NCBI GenBank assembly: GCA_964367685.1
Contig: CAYIYM010000013.1
Coordinates: 1 to 62,783, forward strand
Direction of reading: 5' to 3'
Length of the DNA: 62,783 bases
From: CAUPWF01 sp964367685
GTDB lineage: Bacteria; Bacillota; Clostridia; Lachnospirales; Lachnospiraceae
Of this stretch, positions 35,829-44,156 are shown piece by piece. Under the pieces are notes generated by a model. That model was not told where the DNA came from. It ran no database searches and saw only the letters and a list, made by a program, of their open reading frames with translations. Each line of letters starts with the position of its first letter. Position 1 is the stretch's first letter. The position numbers were made by a program, and so were the translations under genes.

Positions 35829-37118
35829 ATGCATCCATTAAAACGTATGATTCAGAAACGAAATGAAGGAAATAAAACAGGTATCCCATCTTATTGCAGT
35901 GCAAATGAGTTGGTTTTGGAAGTAGCTCTTGAGCGTGCAAAAAAATACGATTGCATTACATTGATAGAGGCGACTGCAAATCAAGTAAATCAATATGGTG
36001 GTTATACAGGCATGGTTCCCAAAGATTTTTACCAATTTGTAATGAGCATTGCAGATAAAGTTGGTTGTGACAGATCCCTTATTATTTTGGCAGGTGATCA
36101 TTTGGGGCCACTGAATTGGGTGAATGAAGCAGAAGAAAGTGCAATGAAGAAATCAGAAGAATTAGTGTATGAGTATGCAAAAGCAGGATTCACAAAAATT
36201 CACCTAGATACCTCTATGAAGTTGGCAGATGATGATAAAGACACAATGCTTTCTACAGAAGTGATTGCTAAAAGAGGAGCAATTCTTTATAAAATGGCAA
36301 TCAAAGGATATGAGGAGTACTTAAAGGAACATCCAGAAGCTGTACGACCAATATTCGTTATTGGAAGTGAGGTGCCAATACCAGGAGGTGCCCAAGAAGA
36401 GGAAGAAGGAATATCTGTTACGAAACCAAGCGATTTCGAAGATACAGTAAATACTTATAAACGTGTATTTGCTGAAGAAGGAATTGAAGAAGCGTGGGAT
36501 GATGTTATAGCAGTGGTTGTACAACCAGGTGTAGAGTTTGGTGATGCAAAAGTATATTCCTATAATCGAGAAGAAGCAAAAGATTTATGCCATAAGTTGA
36601 AAGATTATCCAGAACTTGTTTTTGAAGGACATTCTACAGATTATCAAAGTCAAGAATCTTTGAAAGAAATGGTAGAAGATGGAATTGCAATACTCAAGGT
36701 AGGGCCTGCATTAACATTTGGTCTAAGAGAGTCCTTATTTGCAATTAGCAAAATGGAAGATGAATTAGTAGAGAAACCATCTCAATTTATTGCAGTACTT
36801 GAAGAAGAAATGGTGTCAAATCCTGATAATTGGAAGAAGCATTATCACGGCGAAGAAAAAGAACTAAAGCTAGCTAGAAAGTACAGTTTTTCAGATAGAA
36901 GTCGATACTATTTAGGGCGCGAACGTGTGGTTTCAGCCATGAATCAAATGTTCTCAAATTTAGAAGGAATTGAAATACCGATTACTATGATTCATCAGTA
37001 TTTACCAAAACATTATGAGTTAGTAAGAGATGGAAAACTTGCTAATGAGAGTCGTGAATTAGCAAAAGAAGGCGTTACTATATTTATGAAAGAGTATGAA
37101 TACGCAGTAAATGAATAA
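35829..37118 (+). CDS. tagatose-bisphosphate aldolase non-catalytic subunit (GatZ/KbaZ-like)
   Basis: A 429-residue protein of the GatZ/KbaZ family. Diagnostic stretches are GIPSYCSANELVLEVAL, ATANQVNQYGGYTGM, LAGDHLGPLNW, KIHLDTSMKLADD, FVIGSEVPIPGGAQE and FEGHSTDYQ. In E. coli it stabilises GatY or KbaY. The chosen ATG at 35829 lies seven bases after GGAGG; the frame extends back to 35805. Having both GatY- and GatZ-like genes in one operon argues that the two act together. Confidence 0.9.
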   Translation: MHPLKRMIQKRNEGNKTGIPSYCSANELVLEVALERAKKYDCITLIEATANQVNQYGGYTGMVPKDFYQFVMSIADKVGCDRSLIILAGDHLGPLNWVNEAEESAMKKSEELVYEYAKAGFTKIHLDTSMKLADDDKDTMLSTEVIAKRGAILYKMAIKGYEEYLKEHPEAVRPIFVIGSEVPIPGGAQEEEEGISVTKPSDFEDTVNTYKRVFAEEGIEEAWDDVIAVVVQPGVEFGDAKVYSYNREEAKDLCHKLKDYPELVFEGHSTDYQSQESLKEMVEDGIAILKVGPALTFGLRESLFAISKMEDELVEKPSQFIAVLEEEMVSNPDNWKKHYHGEEKELKLARKYSFSDRSRYYLGRERVVSAMNQMFSNLEGIEIPITMIHQYLPKHYELVRDGKLANESRELAKEGVTIFMKEYEYAVNE

Positions 37119-37148
37119 ATAAAGCATATAACAAAAAGGAGAAGAAAA

Positions 37149-38153
37149 ATGGAAAAAATTAGTCAAGACGTAATCCCAATGAAAACCCTATATACAGGCG
37201 CTCGTATGCCAATGATTGGGATGGGAACATTTGGTTCGGATCGTTTCTCACCAGAACAAGTTTCGGCAGCGGTAGCAGGAGGAATCCGTTGTGGATATCG
37301 CTTATTCGATTGTGCAGCGTGTTATGGAAATGAAAGAGAAATTGGAGAAGTATTTAAAGCAGCATTTGAAGAAGGCGTTGTAAAACGTGAAGATTTACAT
37401 ATTATGACAAAAGTTTGGAATGATATGCATGAGCGAGTAGAAGAATCTTGTTTAAAGTCTATTGATGACTTACAGTGCGAGTATATTGACACCTTCTTTA
37501 TTCACTGGCCATTTCCTAACTATCACCCACCAGGATGTGAAGTTGACGAAAGAAATCCTGATTCTAAGCCGTTTTCAGTAGAAGAATTTGTAAATACTTA
37601 TAAACAAATTGAAGCTTTAGTTGAGCGAGGAATTGTCAAACACATTGGAATTTCTAATATGACAATTCCTAAGTTGGATGCGGTATGGGAGCATTTAACT
37701 ATTAAGCCAGCTTCTTGTGAAATGGAATTACATCCATGTTTTCAACAACCAGAAATTTTTAATTACTTAATCGAAAAGAATGTAGCACCAATCGGATATA
37801 TGCCAATTGGTTCGCCAGAACGACCAGAGCGTGATATGATGCCAGAAGATGTAGCGGATATTCAATTACCAGAAATGGTAGCAATTGGAGAAGCTCATGG
37901 TGTTCACCCAGCGGTAATTGCATTGAAATGGGCAGTACAACGTGGTCAAATTCCAATTCCATTTTCAATTAATGAAATGAAATACCTAAGTAATTTAAAA
38001 GGAATTACAGAAGATCCTTTGACAGAGGAAGAAATGAAAATTATTTCTACACTGGAGAAGAATAATCGACTTGTAAAAGGTCAGGTATTCTTATGGGCGC
38101 ACGCAAATGATTGGCATGATTTATGGGATGAAGATGGTGTTATTGTAAAATAA
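37149..38153 (+). CDS. aldo/keto reductase
   Basis: A 334-residue NAD(P)H-dependent AKR. Catalytic Asp and Tyr are in LFDCAACYGNE, Lys in MTKVW and His in FIHWPFPN; the nucleotide-binding end reads IPIPFSINEM. It would reduce a small aldehyde; lactaldehyde from 6-deoxyhexose cleavage or a sugar aldehyde are candidates. AAAAGGAG precedes the ATG. It is the last gene of the aldolase operon. Confidence 0.88.
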   Translation: MEKISQDVIPMKTLYTGARMPMIGMGTFGSDRFSPEQVSAAVAGGIRCGYRLFDCAACYGNEREIGEVFKAAFEEGVVKREDLHIMTKVWNDMHERVEESCLKSIDDLQCEYIDTFFIHWPFPNYHPPGCEVDERNPDSKPFSVEEFVNTYKQIEALVERGIVKHIGISNMTIPKLDAVWEHLTIKPASCEMELHPCFQQPEIFNYLIEKNVAPIGYMPIGSPERPERDMMPEDVADIQLPEMVAIGEAHGVHPAVIALKWAVQRGQIPIPFSINEMKYLSNLKGITEDPLTEEEMKIISTLEKNNRLVKGQVFLWAHANDWHDLWDEDGVIVK

Positions 38154-38218
38154 AAGTGAATATTTTTATATTTTGTATCCCAATTTTACGAGTTTCCAGT
38201 CTGAAAATAAGATAATAT
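38154..38218 (+). promoter_or_regulatory. kinase promoter with motif shared with fucI
   Basis: AAGTGAATATT then TTATATTTT then TCC at 38154-38180, ACGAG at 38188-38192, and a -10 TAATAT at 38213-38218. The fucI promoter has the same blocks with the motif start 59 bp before the -10 box and ACGAG at the same offset. Confidence 0.65.
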
Positions 38219-38253
38219 ATAAGTAAATAAACTAGAATTAAAGGAGAACGAAG

Positions 38254-39657
38254 ATGAAGGCATATTATTTGGCGATTGATATCGGAGCGTCTAGTGGAAG
38301 ACATATATTAGGAAGTTTGGAAGATGGGAAACTTGTATTAGAGGAAGTTTACAGATTTGATAATGGAATGATAAAAAAAGATGGAAGATTATGTTGGGAT
38401 TATGAACAATTATTTCAGGACATTCTTGCTGGTATTAAGTTGTGTAAGGAAATAGGAAAAATTCCTGTAAGCATGGGTATTGATACTTGGGGAGTTGACT
38501 ATGTGTTGCTAGATCAAGAAGGTGCTGTGCTTGGAGATATGGTGGGCTATCGAGACCAACGGACAGATCACATGGATGAGCAAGTATATCGCGCAATAGA
38601 AGAAGAGAAATTGTATGAGCGTACAGGGATTCAGAAGATGTTATTTAATACTATTTTTCAATTAGTTGCAGTTCGTGAACAAGAGCCAGAACTCTTAGAG
38701 AAAGCGGAGTCATTACTCTTTGTACCTGACTATTTCCATTATCGTTTAACAGGAACGAAGGTAAATGAATATACAGAAGCAACTACATCTCAGCTTATCA
38801 ATGCTAAAACTCGTACTTGGGACACGGAGTTAATCAACGCCCTAGGATTGCCTAATAGAATTTTCCAAAGAATTGCTATGCCAGGAGAAAGTATAGGTTG
38901 TTTAAATAAGGAAATAGCAACAGAAATTGGATATGATATGGAGGTAGTGCTTCCGTGTACACATGATACCCAATCAGCAATTCTAGCAGTTCCTGCAAAT
39001 GATGATGATTTTGTATATATTAGTTCAGGAACTTGGTCATTACTAGGTATTGAACGTGCGGAGGCAGATTGTTCAAAGCAAAGTAAGGAAGCGAATTTCA
39101 CAAACGAGGGTGGATATGATAATACCATTTGCTACTTGAGAAACATAATGGGATTGTGGATGATTCAATCAGTAAGACGAGACTTAGATAAGAAATATAG
39201 TTTTGCTCAGCTGTGTGAACTGGCTGCGGAATCAAAGGCATTTCCATCTAGAGTAGATGTTTCGAATGATGTGTTTATGGCACCAGAAAATATGATTGAA
39301 GCAATTCAAACATATTGTAGAGAAACGGGACAAGAAGTTCCAGAAACAGTAGGGGAAATAGCGACAGTTGTATACACAAGTCTTGCTGAATGCTATGCTC
39401 GTACAATTGAAAAACTAGAAGCGACAACTGGGCGCGAGTATAAACGTGTTCATATTGTTGGAGGAGGTGGCAATGCAGATTATCTGAATCAACTGACTGC
39501 CACAGCTACAGGAAAAGAAATTCATGTAGGGCCAACAGAAGGTACAGCGGTAGGAAATCTGATTGCTCAAATGTTGAAAAATAAAGAATTTGAAACAAAG
39601 GAAGAAGCACGATCTTGTATTTATCGTTCATTTGAAATGAAAGTATATCAGCCATAA
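38254..39657 (+). CDS. rhaB: rhamnulokinase-family kinase, probable L-fuculokinase role
   Basis: A 467-residue FGGY kinase of the RhaB branch: LAIDIGASSGRHILG at the N terminus, GIDTWGVDYVLLD, CTHDTQSAILAVP, ISSGTWSLLGIE and HIVGGGGNADYLNQL. No rhaA or rhaD is present, while fucI and fucU are. The shared promoter motif with fucI therefore suggests that it phosphorylates L-fuculose (and perhaps L-rhamnulose). AAAGGAGAA precedes the ATG. Family is firm; the fuculose role is inference. Confidence 0.88.
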   Translation: MKAYYLAIDIGASSGRHILGSLEDGKLVLEEVYRFDNGMIKKDGRLCWDYEQLFQDILAGIKLCKEIGKIPVSMGIDTWGVDYVLLDQEGAVLGDMVGYRDQRTDHMDEQVYRAIEEEKLYERTGIQKMLFNTIFQLVAVREQEPELLEKAESLLFVPDYFHYRLTGTKVNEYTEATTSQLINAKTRTWDTELINALGLPNRIFQRIAMPGESIGCLNKEIATEIGYDMEVVLPCTHDTQSAILAVPANDDDFVYISSGTWSLLGIERAEADCSKQSKEANFTNEGGYDNTICYLRNIMGLWMIQSVRRDLDKKYSFAQLCELAAESKAFPSRVDVSNDVFMAPENMIEAIQTYCRETGQEVPETVGEIATVVYTSLAECYARTIEKLEATTGREYKRVHIVGGGGNADYLNQLTATATGKEIHVGPTEGTAVGNLIAQMLKNKEFETKEEARSCIYRSFEMKVYQP

Positions 39658-39673
39658 TGAGTATTTTATAAAA

Positions 39674-39722
39674 AAATCCTAAGTAGCATTAATTATAATG
39701 GGCTACTTAGGAATTTTTTTGG
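39674..39722. terminator. terminator after the kinase, inside the araC 3' end
   Basis: AAAAATCCTAAGTAGC pairs with GCTACTTAGGAATTTTT. The right arm encodes the last codons of the convergent AraC gene (KKFLSSPL). Confidence 0.85.
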
Positions 39723-40550
39723 TGTAATGCCTTTATATTTTTTGAAAGTTTTGATAAAATAACTTAAGTCGTTAAAACCACAATTGAAGGCGATTTCTGT
39801 AATAGAAGTATTGCTTGTGATTAATTGAAAAGAGGCAATTTCAATTCGATAATAATTCAAATAATCAATAGGAGAACGATTAGTCATCTCCTGGAAAAAA
39901 CGACAGAAATACTTAGAATTCATTTCAGCGGCATCAGCAAGTTCTTGTAAAGTAATTGGGTTTTGATATGAATTTTCAATTACGGAAAGAGCTTTTTTAA
40001 ATTGAAGTATTCTTTTGGTGTTTCGTTCAGAAACATCTGAGGACTTACTATAATAATGATGTTCTAATGTATAGCCGAAGAAACGATGGATATATCCAAG
40101 GGCGGTTAATTCATAACCAATGGACTTTACACGTACGCAATCGAATAATCCATTGATGATTTCGTGAATCTTCGGATGTTCTTTGTGAGAGTAGTGTTGT
40201 TTTAGAATTATAATATGATTCAAAATGCTCTGTAAATAGGAATGACAGGGCTTAGTATTACGAAAAAGTTCATTCATATCAAAAACAATACACTCATAAA
40301 TACAATCATTTGGTACACCACTGTGTACCACGCCACCTTGAAGATAGAGAATATCACCTGAATGTACCGTTATTTTCTTGTCGTCCATAATGAAATCCAT
40401 GGAGCCCTTCAAAATACGAATGAATTCATGCTCCATATGCCAATGGTGGGACATAATATAACGAGGGTGAGAAGTGAGAATATGATAAAATTCTAAAGGA
40501 AAATGTTGTGTTCCTCTAGATTTTTTTTCGTGAAAATCTAAAAGTTTCAA
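39693..40550 (-). CDS. AraC-family regulator with cupin domain (regulator 2, fucose genes)
   Basis: A 285-residue regulator. The N-terminal cupin domain has HHWHMEHEFIRILKG and VHSGDILYLQGGVVHSG. C-terminal helix-turn-helix units are ITLQELADAAEMNSKYFCRFF and SITEIAFNCGFNDLSYFIKTF. The open frame reaches 40649, but GGAGG (plus-strand 40559-40563) lies eight bases before a TTG at 40550, so I start it there. It lies between the kinase and fucI promoters that share a bipartite motif and is their likely activator. One motif copy sits in its own divergent upstream region. Confidence 0.87.
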   Translation of the reverse strand: MKLLDFHEKKSRGTQHFPLEFYHILTSHPRYIMSHHWHMEHEFIRILKGSMDFIMDDKKITVHSGDILYLQGGVVHSGVPNDCIYECIVFDMNELFRNTKPCHSYLQSILNHIIILKQHYSHKEHPKIHEIINGLFDCVRVKSIGYELTALGYIHRFFGYTLEHHYYSKSSDVSERNTKRILQFKKALSVIENSYQNPITLQELADAAEMNSKYFCRFFQEMTNRSPIDYLNYYRIEIASFQLITSNTSITEIAFNCGFNDLSYFIKTFKKYKGITPKKFLSSPL

Positions 40551-40569
40551 AATATATACCTCCATATAT

Positions 40570-40634
40570 AAGTGAATATTGTTATATTTTTTTCCATTAT
40601 AGCACGAGAAAATGGAAAAAAACAAGGATATAAT
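40570..40634 (+). promoter_or_regulatory. fucI: fucI promoter with shared AraC-type motif
   Basis: AAGTGAATATT then TTATATTTT then TCC at 40570-40595, ACGAG at 40604-40608, and TATAAT at 40629-40634. The -35 position is poor, consistent with activation. Confidence 0.65.
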
Positions 40635-40679
40635 GGGAATATGGAACAAAACGGTAGAGTTTTAAGGAGGAAGTAAGAA

Positions 40680-42473
40680 ATGGCAAAAAGCAGATTAATC
40701 GGAGATTATCCAGTAATTGGTATTAGACCAACAATTGATGGACGTAGAGGATATTTAGATGTTAGAGGTTCATTAGAAGAGCAAACAATGGGAATGGCAC
40801 AAAGTGCAGCGAAATTATTCCAAGATAATTTAAAGTATTCAAATGGAGAGCCAGTGAATGTAGTAATTGCAGACACAACAATTGGTGGTGTAGCAGAGGC
40901 AGCAGCTTGTGCAGATAAATTCAGAAAAGCGGGTGTTGATATTACATTAACAGTAACTCCTTGCTGGTGCTACGGTGCAGAAACTATGGATATGGATCCA
41001 AAGACAATTAAGGCTGTATGGGGCTTGAATGGAACGGAAAGACCAGGGGCAGTATATTTGGCATCAGTACTTGCTACACATGCGCAAAAAGGATTACCAG
41101 CATTCGGTATCTATGGACATGATGTACAAAACAAAGACGAGAAGGAAATTCCAGCAGACGTTGTAGAGAAATTACTTCGTTTTGGAAGAACAGCTGTAGC
41201 AGCAGCTTCTATGCGAGGAAAGTCTTACTTACAAATTGGATCAGTTTGTATGGGAATTGGTGGATCAATCATCGACCCAGCATTTATCGAAGAATATTTA
41301 GGAATGCGTGTAGAATCTGTGGACGAGGTGGAAATCATCCGTCGTATGTCAGAAGGCATTTATGATGAAGCAGAATTCCAAAAAGCACTTAGATGGACAA
41401 AAGAAAAATGTGAAATTGGATTTGATATTAATCCAGAAGAAATACAAAAATCTGATGAGAAAAAAGAAGAAGAATTAGAATTCGTTGTTAAGATGATGTG
41501 TATCATGAAAGACTTGATGAACGGAAATGAAAATCTTCCAGCTGGATGTGAAGAAGAACGCTTAGGACGTAATGCTATTGCAGCAGGATTCCAAGGGCAA
41601 AGACAGTGGACAGATTTCTATCCTAACGCGGATTATCCAGAAGCATTGATGTGTACATCATTTGATTGGAATGGAGTAAGAGAACCTTACATCATGGCAA
41701 CAGAAAATGACGTATTAAATGCAATTAGTATGCTATTTGGAAAATTACTTACTAATTCAGCGCAAATGTTCTCAGATGTTCGTACATATTGGAGTCCAGA
41801 AGCAATCGAAAAAAATACAGGACATAAATTAACAGGAAAAGCATTAGAGTCTGATGGAATTATTCACTTAATTAATTCAGGAGCATCTTGCTTAGATTTC
41901 TGTGGAGAAGCAACAGATGCAGAAGGAAATAAAACAATTAAGCCATGGTATGAAGTAACAGAAGAAGATCAAGAAGCAATCTTAAAAGCAACAACATGGA
42001 ACGCTGCTAACAACGGGTATTTCAGAGGTGGCGGATTCTCTTCTAGATTCGTAACAAGAGCAGAAATGCCTGTAACAATGGTACGTTTAAATCTAATCAA
42101 GGGAATTGGACCAGTGTTACAAATTGTTGAAGGTCATACAGTGGAACTTCCAGAAGAAATTTCTGATAAACTATGGAAACGTACAGATTACACATGGCCA
42201 TGCACATGGTTTGCACCAAGATTAACAGGTGAGGGTGCATTTAAATCAGCATATGATGTAATGAATAACTGGGGAGCAAACCACGGTGCTATTAGCTATG
42301 GTCACATTGGAGCTGATATGATTTCTCTTGCTTCTATTTTGAGAATTCCAGTTTGTATGCACAATGTAGAAGAAAAAGATGTATTCAGACCAGCGTCATG
42401 GAATGCATTTGGAATGGATAAAGAAGGGCAAGATTACCGTGCTTGCGCTACATATGGACCATTATATAAATAA
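40680..42473 (+). CDS. fucI: L-fucose isomerase
   Basis: A 597-residue FucI. Visible landmarks are VIGIRPTIDGRRGYLDVRGS at the N terminus, VTPCWCYGAETMDMD, QIGSVCMGIGGSI, the metal and catalytic region AAGFQGQRQWTDFYPN, CTSFDWNGVREPYI and the late SYGHIGADMISLASILRIP. It converts L-fucose to L-fuculose with Mn2+ in the cytosol. AAGGAGG precedes the ATG. It is transcribed alone, ending at the hairpin at 42482. Confidence 0.96.
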   Translation: MAKSRLIGDYPVIGIRPTIDGRRGYLDVRGSLEEQTMGMAQSAAKLFQDNLKYSNGEPVNVVIADTTIGGVAEAAACADKFRKAGVDITLTVTPCWCYGAETMDMDPKTIKAVWGLNGTERPGAVYLASVLATHAQKGLPAFGIYGHDVQNKDEKEIPADVVEKLLRFGRTAVAAASMRGKSYLQIGSVCMGIGGSIIDPAFIEEYLGMRVESVDEVEIIRRMSEGIYDEAEFQKALRWTKEKCEIGFDINPEEIQKSDEKKEEELEFVVKMMCIMKDLMNGNENLPAGCEEERLGRNAIAAGFQGQRQWTDFYPNADYPEALMCTSFDWNGVREPYIMATENDVLNAISMLFGKLLTNSAQMFSDVRTYWSPEAIEKNTGHKLTGKALESDGIIHLINSGASCLDFCGEATDAEGNKTIKPWYEVTEEDQEAILKATTWNAANNGYFRGGGFSSRFVTRAEMPVTMVRLNLIKGIGPVLQIVEGHTVELPEEISDKLWKRTDYTWPCTWFAPRLTGEGAFKSAYDVMNNWGANHGAISYGHIGADMISLASILRIPVCMHNVEEKDVFRPASWNAFGMDKEGQDYRACATYGPLYK

Positions 42474-42481
42474 TACTGCAT

Positions 42482-42514
42482 GCGCACAATTCATATTCTG
42501 AATTGTGCGCTTAT
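42482..42514 (+). terminator. hairpin after fucI
   Basis: Perfect 12-bp stem GCGCACAATTCA / TGAATTGTGCGC with loop TATTC, followed by a short TTATT. It is a likely but weak terminator. Confidence 0.65.
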
Positions 42515-42551
42515 TGTAATTTAGGGAAGTAGTTATGAGAAGGGGAATTTG

Positions 42552-44156
42552 ATGTATAAAGCGATATTAGTAGATGATGAAATTCTTGTAAGAGAGACAA
42601 TCAGTCAAAATCTAGACTGGGAAGGGTTGGGGTATGAATTAGTACAAGAATGTCAAAATGGACAAGAGGCAATCGATTTTATAAAAGAAAACGAAGTGGA
42701 TCTTGTACTTACAGATATTAACATGCCTTATGTGACAGGATTGGAAGTGAGCCAATTTGTTTATGAGCAAAAAGCCGATACTCTCGTTGTGATCTTTAGT
42801 GGTTATGATGAGTTTCAATATGCAAAAAAAGCGATGCAATATGGGGTGGTAGACTATTTACTAAAGCCGGTAACACCTAGAGAATTAGTTCAAGTATTAA
42901 AAGATCAAAAAGAGAAGTTGGATGGAAAGAATCAATTGCAACATGTATATCAAGATTATTCAAGAAACAAGAATTTGATTTTGTCCAACGAATTATTCCA
43001 ATTAGTAATGGGTGGAGATTCTACACAGAAAACATTAGAAAATCTGGAAAGACAAGGACTTACATTCGAGAAACGAAATTTTTGTGTTCTCCATTTAGAT
43101 TTATTTTTAGAGGGGACTACATTTGATACGGTGGAATCAAAAGATAGTGAGCTAGTTATGTTTGTAATCGATAATATTTGTTCCGAAGTATTAAAGGAAA
43201 ATGGATATGGAATTAGTTTTAGAGATACCATGAATAGTGGGATTTGTCTTCTTATGTATCATAATTCAGCATTGGAATTTGAACGTGTAATTGCAGATTA
43301 TAGTAAATTGATTCCATCTATCCTAATGGAGAAACTGGGAATTCATACATTTATTGGAATAGGATCAAGGGTTAATCAAGTAGAAGATCTTTTTGATTCC
43401 TATACCAATGCTTTGAAATATCGAAAATATCAATTCACTGTGGGAAGAGAAGCCTGTTGGGATTATAATGAACATATGCAAGTACAAGAGGTTTCAGGTT
43501 CTATTGAGTTGTTGTTAAGAAAATTAGAAGATATGGTAGATAATCGAGATATGGATGGGTTTGTCCAAATGCTGAGGGAATTAATGGTGGTAATCAAAAC
43601 TGCTAACCTAGAAAATGAAAAAGCGCTTTATCATGTGACTTCGATGGTTCGAACTATTTATAAATCAATAAAAGGAATACAAGGAGAATCAAAAGAAGAG
43701 TTACAGAAAAGAGACAAAATAGTTACCCAGATTTTAAAATCGAGAAGTATTGAGGAAGCAATAGTGACCGTAGAAGAATATGCCAATTATGTAAATGCTT
43801 ATGTTCAAGAACTGCGCTCGCCAAAATCAGAACGAGTTGCTAAGAGTGCAATTACATTTTTGCAGAATAACTATCATAATAGCGAATTGTCCCTCCAAGA
43901 TATTTGTGACTATGTAGGAGTGAGCACTAGCCATTTTAGCAGTATGTTCAAAGAAGCTACAAATGAGACATTTCACGAAGCTTTAACGCGAATACGAATG
44001 AATCATGCCATGAAGTTATTGCGAGAAACGGTACTAAAGAGCTATGAAGTGGCGGAAAAAGTAGGCTATAATGATTCTCACTATTTTGCAATATCTTTTA
44101 AGAAATATACAGGTATGACACCTAAAAATTATGCAAAAGAAAAGAGGGAAGAATGA
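42552..44156 (+). CDS. YesN-type AraC response regulator
   Basis: A 534-residue response regulator. The receiver domain (1-120) has the acidic pocket ILVDDE, phospho-acceptor Asp55 in VLTDINMPYV, and Lys in DYLLKPVTP. A long middle region follows, and the C-terminal AraC DNA-binding domain has SLQDICDYVGVSTSHFSSMF and KSYEVAEKVGYNDSHYFAISF. It is the output half of a two-component pair with the overlapping YesM gene. The ATG at 42552 follows AAGGGG. The probable target is the ABC sugar importer downstream. Confidence 0.92.
   Translation: MYKAILVDDEILVRETISQNLDWEGLGYELVQECQNGQEAIDFIKENEVDLVLTDINMPYVTGLEVSQFVYEQKADTLVVIFSGYDEFQYAKKAMQYGVVDYLLKPVTPRELVQVLKDQKEKLDGKNQLQHVYQDYSRNKNLILSNELFQLVMGGDSTQKTLENLERQGLTFEKRNFCVLHLDLFLEGTTFDTVESKDSELVMFVIDNICSEVLKENGYGISFRDTMNSGICLLMYHNSALEFERVIADYSKLIPSILMEKLGIHTFIGIGSRVNQVEDLFDSYTNALKYRKYQFTVGREACWDYNEHMQVQEVSGSIELLLRKLEDMVDNRDMDGFVQMLRELMVVIKTANLENEKALYHVTSMVRTIYKSIKGIQGESKEELQKRDKIVTQILKSRSIEEAIVTVEEYANYVNAYVQELRSPKSERVAKSAITFLQNNYHNSELSLQDICDYVGVSTSHFSSMFKEATNETFHEALTRIRMNHAMKLLRETVLKSYEVAEKVGYNDSHYFAISFKKYTGMTPKNYAKEKREE

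Noticed and set aside
40551..40649. Thirty-three extra residues at the AraC N terminus
   Set aside because: The extension covers the GGAGG site and the shared promoter motif; the TTG at 40550 is at ideal spacing.
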